33,016 bases of DNA from an uncultured Thermomicrobia bacterium (GTDB taxonomy: Bacteria; Chloroflexota; Chloroflexia; Thermomicrobiales; JALYUS01), in contig CALBSO010000082.1 of NCBI GenBank assembly GCA_937968015.1, positions 1 to 33,016 on the forward strand, read 5' to 3'. The notes beneath the pieces were generated by a model. That model made no database searches and was not told where the DNA came from. It was given only the letters and a program-made list of their open reading frames with translations. Shown here one piece after another: positions 1 through 7,910 of the stretch; position 1 is the first letter of the stretch; each line of letters starts with the position of its first letter. Position numbers and translations under genes: made by a program.

Positions 1-30
1 CTCCCCACTCTCCACTCCCCGCACGTAGCA

Positions 31-67
31 GACAGGCGGCCCGGCCAGGGGCCGCCTGTCTTTGTGT
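31..67 (+). terminator. Rho-independent terminator of an upstream gene
   Basis: A perfect 11-bp GC-rich stem (31-41 pairs with 50-60) closes an 8-nt loop and is followed by tttgtgt. This is a standard intrinsic terminator for a plus-strand gene lying left of the window. Confidence 0.8.
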
Positions 68-228
68 CTGGATATTTCACACATTGCGCTGTTGCCATTT
101 TCAGACTACGCATCACAAATTACCTCACGTTCCCGTTTATACGGATGAGAGAACGGAGAGTACGCCCGTTGGCTGTCTGAATAGACGATTGAACCCTTAA
201 TGGAAATACATAAGACGACGGGACACCG

Positions 229-603
229 ATGGAACACGAACATACGTATAGAGATGATGCCAGGCCGCGAAACGTTATGAAAGAAGGCGTGACTGTGGGC
301 GGCACGGAACTCGATGGCATTGCGGGTGTCCTCTGGGATGTGCAGGGCGCGGAGGCGACTGCGCCCCGCGACAGCGATGTCATTTATCGCTTGTACCGCC
401 AGGAGAATGCATCCACTGAGGGTGATGCATTACTCTCCATGCGAGGGCGCTGCTTCATCTCCGAGCCCCGACGACCCTATGCCGTCGGCGAGGCGGTAAT
501 GCTCGAAACGCGTGACGGGCAGCGCATCTTTGGCACCGTCCGGCATATCCGCGAGATGCGCACGGGCAGTGTCTCGCTCATTCTCGATATCCAGCACGAG
601 TAG
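229..603 (+). CDS. Small protein of unknown function
   Basis: A 124-residue protein that I do not recognise. The N-terminal third is polar and charged. The C-terminal half (about residues 70-124) looks like a compact beta-rich module, with alternating hydrophobic residues and turns such as RRPYAVGEAVML and RDGQRIFGTVRHI. It reads like a small beta barrel (PilZ- or SH3-like in flavour), but no diagnostic motif is present. There is no signal peptide or membrane segment. No clear Shine-Dalgarno precedes the ATG at 229, and an internal ATG at 277 is a possible alternative start. It stands alone between a terminator and the DinB-like gene. Coding is supported by even codon use and lack of a better frame; function is unknown. 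Confidence 0.55.
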   Translation: MEHEHTYRDDARPRNVMKEGVTVGGTELDGIAGVLWDVQGAEATAPRDSDVIYRLYRQENASTEGDALLSMRGRCFISEPRRPYAVGEAVMLETRDGQRIFGTVRHIREMRTGSVSLILDIQHE

Positions 604-791
604 CAACTCGGTTTTCCCCAATTAGGCGAGATAACGAAGCATCCCCATCAAGCGTTCCATGAGGAGAACGCATACGCCCCGCGGGCAGGCATTCCGATAT
701 TCCTGATGCGTGCCGTATGCGATAATGTCCCTCTTCTGCTCTCCTATCTGGCTTTACCGAACCGAGGACGTATCACGAAGGAGCGCGAGCG

Positions 792-1295
792 ATGATCGGC
801 AAAGAAATGCTCACGACGATGTTCGACTACAACGCGCGAACGAACGTGCGCCTCCTCGATTGCGCCGCGAAGGTAGGCGATGAACAACTGGACGAGCCGT
901 CCAATTACAGCGTCGGCAGCCTCCGACAGACCCTCTGGCACACACTGATCGTCGAGTATGGATGGGGAGGGTTCTGTCGGGGCGAAGTGATTGATCGCAC
1001 GCAACCACCGCCGATTGAGCCGACCGCCACTGTCGCGGCCTTCCAAGCCTTCCAGGCACAGGAAAGCGAGCGAATGCATTCGTATATCAGAGGAGCAAGC
1101 GACAACGACCTGATGGAGACCCTGACAAGGAAACACCCGGACGGGACGGACCGCGTCTTCATCCGATGGCACGTCCTCGTCCATATGCTCTATCACAGCG
1201 CGCAGCACCGCAGCGAGGCGGCGGAACTGCTGACCCGCTACGGCCAATCACCGGGCGACACCGATTTCATCTATTTCGTGATGCCGAAACGCTGA
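792..1295 (+). CDS. DinB/YfiT-like four-helix metalloprotein
   Basis: A 167-residue protein with the hallmarks of the DinB superfamily: an N-terminal helix starting MLTTMFDYNARTN, a first metal-ligand His (H50 in LWHTLIVEYGW), and a C-terminal helix carrying H135 and H139 in HMLYHSAQHRSEAAELL. The family folds as a four-helix bundle with a three-His metal site; characterised relatives include thiol-dependent S-transferases, but most members are uncharacterised. Length matches the family (about 150-170). It is cytoplasmic. The ATG follows GAAGGAGCGAGCG, a good ribosome binding site. It is probably a single-gene unit, because the next gene has its own leader. The substrate cannot be predicted. 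Confidence 0.85.
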   Translation: MIGKEMLTTMFDYNARTNVRLLDCAAKVGDEQLDEPSNYSVGSLRQTLWHTLIVEYGWGGFCRGEVIDRTQPPPIEPTATVAAFQAFQAQESERMHSYIRGASDNDLMETLTRKHPDGTDRVFIRWHVLVHMLYHSAQHRSEAAELLTRYGQSPGDTDFIYFVMPKR

Positions 1296-1386
1296 CGCCT
1301 TGCCCCCGCCCGCGTGATTGACGTGCTTGCCGCCATCCAGTACGTTGCCGCAAGACACAGCACGCCGGTACGGATGGAGGATGACA

Positions 1387-2625
1387 TTGGCAGCGCAAAG
1401 CGGGGCAACGAACACGACACGATATGACACGATTATCGCGGGCGGCGAGGTGCTCGATCCGGGTGCAGGGATCAGCGGGCGGCTCGATGTCGGGATCACG
1501 GATGGGCGGGTCGCCGCCATCGCGCCCGATCTCGACCGGAGCGGCGCACGGACGGTCTTCGACGCCACGGGCCAATATGTCACTCCCGGCCTCGTGGATC
1601 TCCACACGCACATCTACTGGGGCGTCACCTATTGGGGCATCGAGGCCGATCCCGTCGCGGCGCGCTCCGGCGTGACGACATGGCTCGATGTCGGCAGTGC
1701 GGGCGCGTATTCTTTCCCCGGCTTCCGCCGCTATATCGCCGAACCGAACCGCGTGCGCACCTTTGCCTTGCTCAACCTCTCCGCCATCGGCCTGATCGCG
1801 CCGACCTATGAACTGGCGACGCTCGAATACTGTAATGTTCCGCTCGCGACGAGCATCGTTGAGGAGAACCGCGACATCATCCTCGGCATCAAGGCGCGCA
1901 TTGACGCGAGCACGACGCGCGGCGTCGGCATCCGCCCTCTCGAATTGGCGCGCGAATTGGCGGACACCGTCGGGCTGCCCTTGATGGTCCACATCGGCAG
2001 CAGCCCGCCCTCGCTCGATGACGTGCTCGCGCTCCTCCGGCCCGGCGACATCCTCACGCACTGCTTCCGCACGCAGGGTCAACACCGGATCATCGGCGCG
2101 GACGGCCGCGTGCGGGAGGACGTGATCGCGCTCCACGACGCCGGACTGATCCTCGACATCGGCCACGGCACCGGCTCGTTCGGCTTCGACACGGCAGAGA
2201 TCGCGCTGGCGCAGGGCATCCCACCGGACGTAATCTCCAGCGACATCCATCAACTCGCGGTGCAAGGGCCGATGTTCGATCTGCCGACGACGCTCTCCAA
2301 GTTCCTCAACCTCGGCATGCGCCTGCCGGACGTAATCGAACGAGCGACAAGTCGCCCCGCCGCCGCGATGCGCCGCCCTGACCTCGGCACAATCAAGCCG
2401 GGCAGTGCGGCGGATATCGCCCTTTTCCGCCTTGAGGAGGGGGAGTATACCTTCTACGACACGCAGATGATGGCGCGGCAGGGAACGCGCCGCCTCGTCA
2501 ACACGCTGACGATGGTGGACGGCGTGCCGCTCCCCCGCACCCCGGAGCGCAAGCGGATGGTCTGGGCGAACCTGCCGGCACACCAGCAACCGATTGCCAC
2601 GACCCGAGGCGAATCCGGGCCGTGA
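1387..2625 (+). CDS. Amidohydrolase/deacetylase family metallohydrolase (dihydroorotase-like)
   Basis: A 412-residue member of the amidohydrolase superfamily, in the branch often annotated 'dihydroorotase-like' or 'amidohydrolase/deacetylase' (relatives of Atu3266/EF0837). Visible metal site: HxH at residues 73-75 (DLHTHIYWG), the lysine expected to be carbamylated at K169 (LGIKAR), H202 (VHIGSS), H225 (THCF) and the catalytic Asp D286 (SSDIHQ), which together predict a binuclear zinc centre. The C-terminal small domain (TIKPGSAADIALF) is typical. Some characterised relatives hydrolyse acetyl esters of alpha-hydroxy acids rather than dihydroorotate; the substrate here is unknown. Start choice: GGAGG ends at 1380, so the TTG at 1387 has a 6-nt spacing, while the in-frame ATG at 1381 abuts the ribosome binding site. 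Cytoplasmic. Confidence 0.85.
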   Translation: MAAQSGATNTTRYDTIIAGGEVLDPGAGISGRLDVGITDGRVAAIAPDLDRSGARTVFDATGQYVTPGLVDLHTHIYWGVTYWGIEADPVAARSGVTTWLDVGSAGAYSFPGFRRYIAEPNRVRTFALLNLSAIGLIAPTYELATLEYCNVPLATSIVEENRDIILGIKARIDASTTRGVGIRPLELARELADTVGLPLMVHIGSSPPSLDDVLALLRPGDILTHCFRTQGQHRIIGADGRVREDVIALHDAGLILDIGHGTGSFGFDTAEIALAQGIPPDVISSDIHQLAVQGPMFDLPTTLSKFLNLGMRLPDVIERATSRPAAAMRRPDLGTIKPGSAADIALFRLEEGEYTFYDTQMMARQGTRRLVNTLTMVDGVPLPRTPERKRMVWANLPAHQQPIATTRGESGP

Positions 2626-2942
2626 TCCTGTCGCGACATAGGGCATGAGCGCCTGCGGCGCCCGCGCTGCCGGGCAATGCGTCGTCACGAGTTCTGCCCG
2701 ATGCATTGCCGATGTATGAATGTGTGATGACGAGGCGAAGCCGCACGAATCATTGACACAGACCGTACAATGGAATTACGGCACAGACAGGAAACGTACG
2801 GAGTGGCTCATTGGTACCGTAGTGATGCACGAGACGCGTGCGTTCCCGGTGGTCGCGTATCGCTCCGACACCCGCTGCTCGGTGATCCCGCGTAGATCGC
2901 GGGGCTACCGCCAAGGAATCTTATCAATCGGAGAGGTGTAGG
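2626..2942. other. Intergenic region without a recognisable gene
   Basis: 317 bases between the amidohydrolase and the membrane protein. They hold a TTGACA at 2753-2758, whose best -10 partners (TTACGG or TACGGC near 2776-2782) are poor, and a 6-bp CCCGCG/CGCGGG hairpin at 2887-2903 without a T tract. A ribosome binding site (GGAGAGG) lies just before 2943. Reading frames here lack protein-like composition. Confidence 0.5.
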
Positions 2943-3830
2943 ATGGCATCTGGAGCAGGGGCACGGGGAATCCTGCATGCGTCCGATCGCGACACCGTCG
3001 CCCGCGACGACCGCATTCTCCCGGAGACGCGCTGGCTCTCTGCGTTCATCGTGCCGTTCCTGTTCATCGCATTCGTGATGCTCTACTTCTTCCCCGATCA
3101 CACTGATCGCTTGTTCGCCTGGACAATCCGGCCCAATATGACCCCACTGATCATGGGCGCGGGATACATCTCCGGGAGTTATTTCTTTATCCAGGCATTC
3201 TTTGCCCGGCGCTGGCATACCGTGCATCTCGGCTTCCTCCCGATCACCGCGTTCACGATCTTCATGGCCATCGCGACCTTCATGCACCTGGACCGCTTTC
3301 ACCACGGGCATGTCTCGTTTTATGCGTGGGCCGGGCTGTACGTCATCACGCCGATCCTCGTGCCGCTTGTGTGGTACCGCAACAGTCGCACCGATCCACG
3401 CAGCCCGGAGCCGGGCGATGTCCTGCTGTCGCCCGTGGTGCGCGGCATCCTCGGTATCGGCGGCGCGACCCAGTTCTTGATCGCCCTCTTCCTCCTGCTC
3501 TTTCCCAACACCATGATTGATCTCTGGCCGTGGAAACTGACGCCCCTCACCGCGCAGGTGATCGGCGGCTGGTTTGCGCTGCCGAGTGTGGTGGCGATGC
3601 TCATGGCGATTGACCGCCGCTGGAGCGCGATCCGCATCACGCTTCAGAGCCAGTTGATCGGCCTGGCACTCATGCTGATCGCCGTCGTCCGCGCCTGGAG
3701 CGATTTCGACCGGTCAAACTGGCTCACCTGGGTGTTCATCGGCGGGATCGGCGGCATGTTTCTCGGCCTGCTCGCCCTGGATATCGTGATGGACGGGCAG
3801 CGCCGGAAGGGCGTCCGGACCGTCAGGTAA
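2943..3830 (+). CDS. Polytopic membrane protein of unknown function
   Basis: A 295-residue integral membrane protein with about eight hydrophobic segments (roughly residues 33-52, 68-85, 94-113, 124-145, 166-187, 200-222, 229-250 and 262-285) and a polar N-terminal stretch of about 30 residues. A His-rich turn (HLDRFHHGH) lies between the third and fourth helices. There is no transporter signature, and I do not recognise the family. The ATG follows GGAGAGGTGTAGG. The downstream oxidoreductase-like gene starts only 18 nt later, so the two are probably co-transcribed. The function could be transport, sensing or a structural role; the sequence does not decide. Confidence 0.75.
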   Translation: MASGAGARGILHASDRDTVARDDRILPETRWLSAFIVPFLFIAFVMLYFFPDHTDRLFAWTIRPNMTPLIMGAGYISGSYFFIQAFFARRWHTVHLGFLPITAFTIFMAIATFMHLDRFHHGHVSFYAWAGLYVITPILVPLVWYRNSRTDPRSPEPGDVLLSPVVRGILGIGGATQFLIALFLLLFPNTMIDLWPWKLTPLTAQVIGGWFALPSVVAMLMAIDRRWSAIRITLQSQLIGLALMLIAVVRAWSDFDRSNWLTWVFIGGIGGMFLGLLALDIVMDGQRRKGVRTVR

Positions 3831-3848
3831 CCTGAAAGAGATCACCCA

Positions 3849-4210
3849 ATGCCTGTGCTGCCCTTACCCGCCGACGTGGAAGAAGTCTTTCGGGAGTTTC
3901 GCGTCTGCGAGTTCACGACCCTCGCCAAAGACGGCACGCCAATCACCTGGCCGACGATCCCCTTTTACGAGTCCGACACGGGCCGTTTCATCGTCACAAC
4001 CTCGGTTGCCTTCCCCCAGAAGGCGTTTAATGTCCGGCGCGATCCGCGCGTCTCGCTGCTCTGGCATTCGCACGGGATGCGCGACACACTGCGGATCGCT
4101 ATCTCGCCGCGCGCGGCCTCGCCCGCCCCGCCATTCCCTGGCCCGACATCGTCACCGTAAAGAAACAGGCCCGGCAGAAACGCAGAGCCCGCGGGTCTCA
4201 CCGAATCTGA
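3849..4210 (+). pseudogene. Pyridoxamine 5'-phosphate oxidase-like gene, disrupted near its middle
   Basis: The first 75 or so residues are a good match to the flavin-binding split-barrel (PNPOx-like) family: EFTTLAKDGTPITWP, then FIVTTSVAFPQKAFNVRR and DPRVSLLW. Homologues continue with further strands of the barrel. Here the frame turns into low-complexity Pro/Ala/Ser and stops at 4160 (103 residues). From about 4085 the +2 frame reads as a plausible protein tail (RYLAARGLARPAIPWPDIV, then a Lys/Arg-rich end) to a TGA at 4210. The simplest reading is a gene that lost an internal segment or suffered a frameshift around 4065-4095, leaving an N-terminal fragment and an out-of-frame tail. A short functional 103-aa protein is less likely, since the FMN-binding barrel is incomplete. 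Confidence 0.6.
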
Positions 4211-4225
4211 GCGGTCATGTCTCAG

Positions 4226-5527
4226 TCAGATTAGGTACAGTTCCGTCTGCCGCCCGGCCAGCCAGGAGACCGTGCCGCCGGTGAGCACCGCATCTTCTTC
4301 GAGCGCGATGCGTACTTCCTGCCCGCCCCACTCCGGTACCGGATGGCGGATATTCAGTTCGATGGAATAGCAGGTGCTGTCGTGGAGCGGGTAATCGCCG
4401 TTGCCCGGCACGCCGTCCTGCTGGTCCCAGAGGCCGATTGTCGGCCCGGCGGCGTGGCCGTGGTAGCCGAGGGGATGGGTGTAAATGCTCGGTGTGAGAC
4501 CAGCATCGCGTGCGTCCGCGAGGGCTTCGCGCAACACGGTATTGCCGGTGTGCCCAACGGCCATCGCGCCGCGCAGAATGTCCTGTAAGCGATTGCCCGC
4601 CGCGAGCGCCGCGACGAGGCCCGCCGGGGCTTCCGTCTCGCCCGGTTTGCGGATATAGGCGTGCTGCTGGTGATCCGTCGCCAGCCCGAGGTAGTAGAAG
4701 CCCATATCACAATGCAGAAGATCGCCATGCTGGATTAGCGTGCGCCGGTCATCGGTGCGCTGGATTTTATCCCACGCTTCACCGGGCGACTGGACGGTGA
4801 TCGTCGGCTGAAACCACGCCTGCAACCCGGCGTCGAGCATCGTCTGACGCATCCACCAGACGACATCGTCGGTCGTCGTGCTGCCGGGCTGGATCGTGCG
4901 CGGCGAGAACGCCTCGGCGATGATCGCGTGCCCGAGCGCGATGATGCTCGGATAGACTTCCAGTTCGGCGGGGATGCGCCGCTCCAGCCAGCCAACGCAG
5001 AGCCGCTCAGCGCTCATCGTGCGGGCCATCAGTTCCTCACCGAGCGCGGCGGCGATGCGCGTGTACTCCTGGTGGGTCAGACCGTCGCCAAAGGCGAAAG
5101 TGGCGGAAATGTCGAGGCCGATCACCTTCGGATCGCGCTCGCGGACGACGCGGGCAAGGCAGGCGTCCTGCTCCTCGGCCTCCGGGTCCCAACCCTTCGT
5201 GTAGAACTCCCCGAAGCCATAGCGGTCGAGCGTTAGGCGCTCCACGCTGCCGTCCGGGCGGCGGGAGAAGACGAGGATCGTGCGGCGGCGTGCAGCCATG
5301 CTTGGCTCCGGCAGCATCGTCATAATCACTGGGTCCTCGTTGTACTCGCGGGCGGCAATGATCCACATGTCGAACCCCTCCCGCGCCATCAGGGCGGGCA
5401 GGATCGTCTCCAGCCGCTGCGTGAGCCAGTCGTTGCGCACGACAGCCCGCGCCCGCAGCGGCAGGACACGCGTGCGCAGTTCGGCCACAAAAGCGGTGCG
5501 GCTATCGGTTGGCACCAGATCGGTCAT
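4226..5527 (-). CDS. M24 family metallopeptidase (Xaa-Pro dipeptidase/aminopeptidase-like)
   Basis: A 433-residue protein with a pita-bread peptidase domain in its C-terminal half. Expected metal ligands are visible: D274 (HCDMG), D285 (ATDHQQ), a His in the HPLGYHGHAAGP loop (H356/H358), E390 (SIELNI) and E410 or E411 (ALEEDAV). The N-terminal half is the usual creatinase-like domain. M24 enzymes of this type cleave Xaa-Pro bonds or related substrates with two Mn/Co/Zn ions; members of this subgroup often lack biochemical data, so the exact substrate is uncertain. No signal peptide: cytoplasmic. The ATG follows GGAGAGGCGACG. It diverges from queC across a 147-nt gap that must hold both promoters. 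Confidence 0.85.
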   Translation of the reverse strand: MTDLVPTDSRTAFVAELRTRVLPLRARAVVRNDWLTQRLETILPALMAREGFDMWIIAAREYNEDPVIMTMLPEPSMAARRRTILVFSRRPDGSVERLTLDRYGFGEFYTKGWDPEAEEQDACLARVVRERDPKVIGLDISATFAFGDGLTHQEYTRIAAALGEELMARTMSAERLCVGWLERRIPAELEVYPSIIALGHAIIAEAFSPRTIQPGSTTTDDVVWWMRQTMLDAGLQAWFQPTITVQSPGEAWDKIQRTDDRRTLIQHGDLLHCDMGFYYLGLATDHQQHAYIRKPGETEAPAGLVAALAAGNRLQDILRGAMAVGHTGNTVLREALADARDAGLTPSIYTHPLGYHGHAAGPTIGLWDQQDGVPGNGDYPLHDSTCYSIELNIRHPVPEWGGQEVRIALEEDAVLTGGTVSWLAGRQTELYLI

Positions 5528-5606
5528 CGTCGCCTCTCCGTTTCGTCAGCATGCGGATCGTCGTTGGGCCTTTGCGCACCGTACTGTACCATGCGCGGTG
5601 ACATGC

Positions 5607-5635
5607 TCGACAAGCGCCCATCATGCCCGTACAGT
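5607..5635 (+). promoter_or_regulatory. Candidate sigma-70-type promoter for queC
   Basis: TCGACA at 5607-5612 (5 of 6 to the -35 consensus), exactly 17 nt, then TACAGT at 5630-5635 (4 of 6). Transcription would begin near 5642, about 33 nt before the queC start. No riboswitch-like fold is evident in such a short leader. Confidence 0.45.
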
Positions 5636-5674
5636 GGATGCACGATACGCCACTGAAGGCCAGGAAGGAATGTG

Positions 5675-6391
5675 ATGCCGACGAGCGAGAAAAAAGCGGT
5701 GCTGCTGCTGAGTGGTGGCTTGGACTCGACGACGACACTGGCGATTGCCCAGCGTGCCGGGTTCGCCATCTATGCCTTGACCTTCCGCTACGGCCAGCGC
5801 CACGAACACGAGATCGAAGCCGCGCGCCGGATCGCCGCCGCAACCAACGTCGCGGAGCATGTGATCGTGGAATTCGATCTGCACCGCTTCGGCGGCTCGG
5901 CATTGACAGACGACATCGCCGTGCCGAAAGATCGCAGCCTCGACGCGATGGGAACGGGTATTCCCGTCACCTACGTTCCGGCGCGGAACACGATTTTCCT
6001 CTCCTTCGCACTGGCGTGGGCGGAAGTGCTCGGCGCGAGCGACATCTTCATCGGCGTCAACGCGCTCGATTACAGCGGCTACCCGGACTGCCGCCCGGAG
6101 TACATCGCCGCGTATCAGCAGATGGCGAATCTCGCCACGAAGGCGGGCGTCGAGGGCGCACAGCAAGTGACAATCCACACCCCGCTGATCGCAATGACGA
6201 AGGCGGAGATCATCCGAGCGGGCGCAGCGCTCGGCGTTGACTACGGCCAGACACTCACCTGCTACGATCCCGCACCCAATGGCGCCGCGTGCGGCCGCTG
6301 TGATGCCTGCCTCCTGCGACTCAAGGGCTTCGCCGAAGCCGGATTGACCGATCCCACGCCGTATCAGGTCAGCAGCCACCAAGCGGTATGA
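5675..6391 (+). CDS. queC: 7-cyano-7-deazaguanine synthase QueC
   Basis: QueC converts 7-carboxy-7-deazaguanine to preQ0 using ATP and ammonia, in the queuosine tRNA-modification pathway. The PP-loop ATP pyrophosphatase motif SGGLDST lies at residues 13-19. The C-terminal zinc site is complete: C196, then C206, C209 and C212 in ACGRCDACLLR. Other family blocks are present (VPARNTIFLS, GVNALDYSGYPDCR, TPLIAMTKAEI). Length (238 residues) is normal. The ATG at 5675 follows AGGAAGGA with 5-nt spacing; a GTG immediately before it would add one residue. It is not clustered with queD, queE or queF here; queG lies 9 kb away. The enzyme is cytoplasmic. Confidence 0.95.
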   Translation: MPTSEKKAVLLLSGGLDSTTTLAIAQRAGFAIYALTFRYGQRHEHEIEAARRIAAATNVAEHVIVEFDLHRFGGSALTDDIAVPKDRSLDAMGTGIPVTYVPARNTIFLSFALAWAEVLGASDIFIGVNALDYSGYPDCRPEYIAAYQQMANLATKAGVEGAQQVTIHTPLIAMTKAEIIRAGAALGVDYGQTLTCYDPAPNGAACGRCDACLLRLKGFAEAGLTDPTPYQVSSHQAV

Positions 6392-6402
6392 CGGTCATGC
6401 CC

Positions 6403-6639
6403 TCAGTCCCGGTTGATGACAATCATCGTGATCGTGTTCTTGACGCCCGGCGTGCCGTGCAGGTCGCGCACGACAACGCGCCCGACTTCCTCGATCGTCG
6501 GTTCCTCGATGACAACGACGAGATCGTGCGGCCCCATCACGAGGTCCGCCGCGACGATGCCCGGTGTCTTCAAGAGATGGTCACGCACCTCTTGCCCCTT
6601 GCCGACCTCGGTATCCACAAAGACGTAGCCTCGCGCCAT
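6403..6639 (-). CDS. Stand-alone Lrp/AsnC ligand-binding (RAM) domain protein
   Basis: A 78-residue protein consisting only of the Lrp/AsnC effector-binding domain: the start ARGYVFVDTEVGKGQEV, the central GIVAADLVMGPHDLVVVIE and the end GVKNTITMIVI follow the alpha/beta RAM fold. There is no helix-turn-helix, so it cannot bind DNA like full-length Lrp. Such single-domain proteins form dimers or larger rings that bind amino acids or other small molecules, and they may modulate full-length Lrp proteins. The ATG follows AGGAGGCGGGAG. It is convergent with queC (11-nt gap), and no regulatory target is evident nearby. Confidence 0.85.
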   Translation of the reverse strand: MARGYVFVDTEVGKGQEVRDHLLKTPGIVAADLVMGPHDLVVVIEEPTIEEVGRVVVRDLHGTPGVKNTITMIVINRD

Positions 6640-6722
6640 CTCCCGCCTCCTGTCGTGCCACCCTCATGCCGATGATTGCATTGTACGCTACTTGGTGAAC
6701 AAGGGGCGGGAAGACCGAGCCT

Positions 6723-7910
6723 TCAGGCGGCATTGATTGCGACGAACTGCGCGTCCGTCGTGTACTGGCGCAACACATCCGCACGATGGACGAGAGCGAC
6801 AAATGCGGAGTCGTTTTTCGTGGGAGTGCGGAGGGAGGCGAGGAGGGCGGCACAGTCGTCGGCGAGGTCAGGGCGGGAAGCGTGGAGCGCACCGAGAAAC
6901 GTCGCATCGTCAGCGGCGGGGTCGAGACCAAAGGGGGCGGCGAGATCATGCTTCAGCCGCTCGGCGATGTGTCCCTGGGCGAAGCCGCGCTCGTTGGCTT
7001 CCCGCCAGTGATTGCCGAGGGCGCGGGCATATTCCGCCGGGGCCTGCGGCGGCACGGGCGGCGCGGGCTGTGGCCGTCCGAATCGCCGCCCTCCCAGGAT
7101 AGACGCGACGAGCGTCAACCCGGCGAGATAGAAGAGCGCCCAGCCCCACGGCGAACGGAGCGCGAGATCCGCGATGTTCGATCCCAACCCGTAGCCGTGG
7201 TGGTACTCGTCAAAGCCGATGCGCCCCCCGGCGGGCAACCCCGCCAGCAGGTTCTGGACAAGCGCGAGATTATCTGCCTGGGGCAAGCCAGCATTGGAGA
7301 ATGGATATGGCCCGGCGACGATATGTACTCGCCCCTTGCCGCGCGCCATCGTCGCAACGACTGTCCCATTCTCCGAGGTCGCGCGGGAGAGGAAGCGAGG
7401 ATCGGCCTGGGTGTTTGGTTTCACCGTGGCATTCGACTGGAGCGCGATGGTCGCCACCGGTGGGCGGGCGAGCGTTGGGCCGTCCGGGGCGGCAGTCGCT
7501 CCTGTGCCCGGGTTCATCTGGCCGACGAAGAGATCAAGTGCATGTTGCAGATTGCCGGTGCCGTCATCGCCGTCCGTAACGAGGATGAGCGTGCCGCCGC
7601 GCTCCACGAAACCTGCGATGTCCGCTGCATTCTCTGTGGAGATCTCTTTGGTCGTCGGCACGATAACGAAGAGCGCGGCGAGGCCATCCCCCGTGAAGGG
7701 GAAATCGCGCACTCGCTCCACGCCATACCCCTCCGCCTCCAGCCATTGTGAGAGGGCGAGGCTCCCCTTCGGCGCGGCGGAGAGCGTCGTACCGCGTGGC
7801 AACGTCCGCGCGTTCGAGGCGGGCGTGAGCAGTTGCAGCAGAATCGTCCCGAAGACGAGCGCGCCTCCGACAGCGATGAGCAGCCAGACACGGCGTGATA
7901 CCCGCCTCAT
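6723..7910 (-). CDS. DUF4350 domain-containing membrane protein
   Basis: 395 residues. An N-terminal helix (about 8-28, RVWLLIAVGGALVFGTILLQ) acts as signal anchor. A soluble Rossmann-like region follows (SLALSQWLEAEGYGVERV, FVERGGTLILVTDG, GKGRVHIVAG), then the family hallmark GFDEYHHGYG at 232-241, a second transmembrane helix near 255-273 and a cytoplasmic C-terminal tail. DUF4350 proteins usually sit in clusters with a MoxR AAA ATPase, DUF58 and DUF4129 proteins; their role is undefined but thought to concern envelope or complex assembly. The start was placed at the ATG overlapping the preceding stop (ATGA, 7907-7910); upstream codons belong to the neighbour's reading region. It is the last gene of a three-gene operon. 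Confidence 0.85.
   Translation of the reverse strand: MRRVSRRVWLLIAVGGALVFGTILLQLLTPASNARTLPRGTTLSAAPKGSLALSQWLEAEGYGVERVRDFPFTGDGLAALFVIVPTTKEISTENAADIAGFVERGGTLILVTDGDDGTGNLQHALDLFVGQMNPGTGATAAPDGPTLARPPVATIALQSNATVKPNTQADPRFLSRATSENGTVVATMARGKGRVHIVAGPYPFSNAGLPQADNLALVQNLLAGLPAGGRIGFDEYHHGYGLGSNIADLALRSPWGWALFYLAGLTLVASILGGRRFGRPQPAPPVPPQAPAEYARALGNHWREANERGFAQGHIAERLKHDLAAPFGLDPAADDATFLGALHASRPDLADDCAALLASLRTPTKNDSAFVALVHRADVLRQYTTDAQFVAINAA

Noticed and set aside
1267..2706. Long minus-strand frame (479 codons) opposite the amidohydrolase
   Set aside because: It is Arg/Ala/Glu-rich with no domain pattern, and the opposite strand holds a clear metallohydrolase with all metal ligands.
2720..2941. 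73-codon plus-strand frame before the membrane protein gene
   Set aside because: No ribosome binding site and no protein-like composition; it runs into the real ribosome binding site of the next gene.
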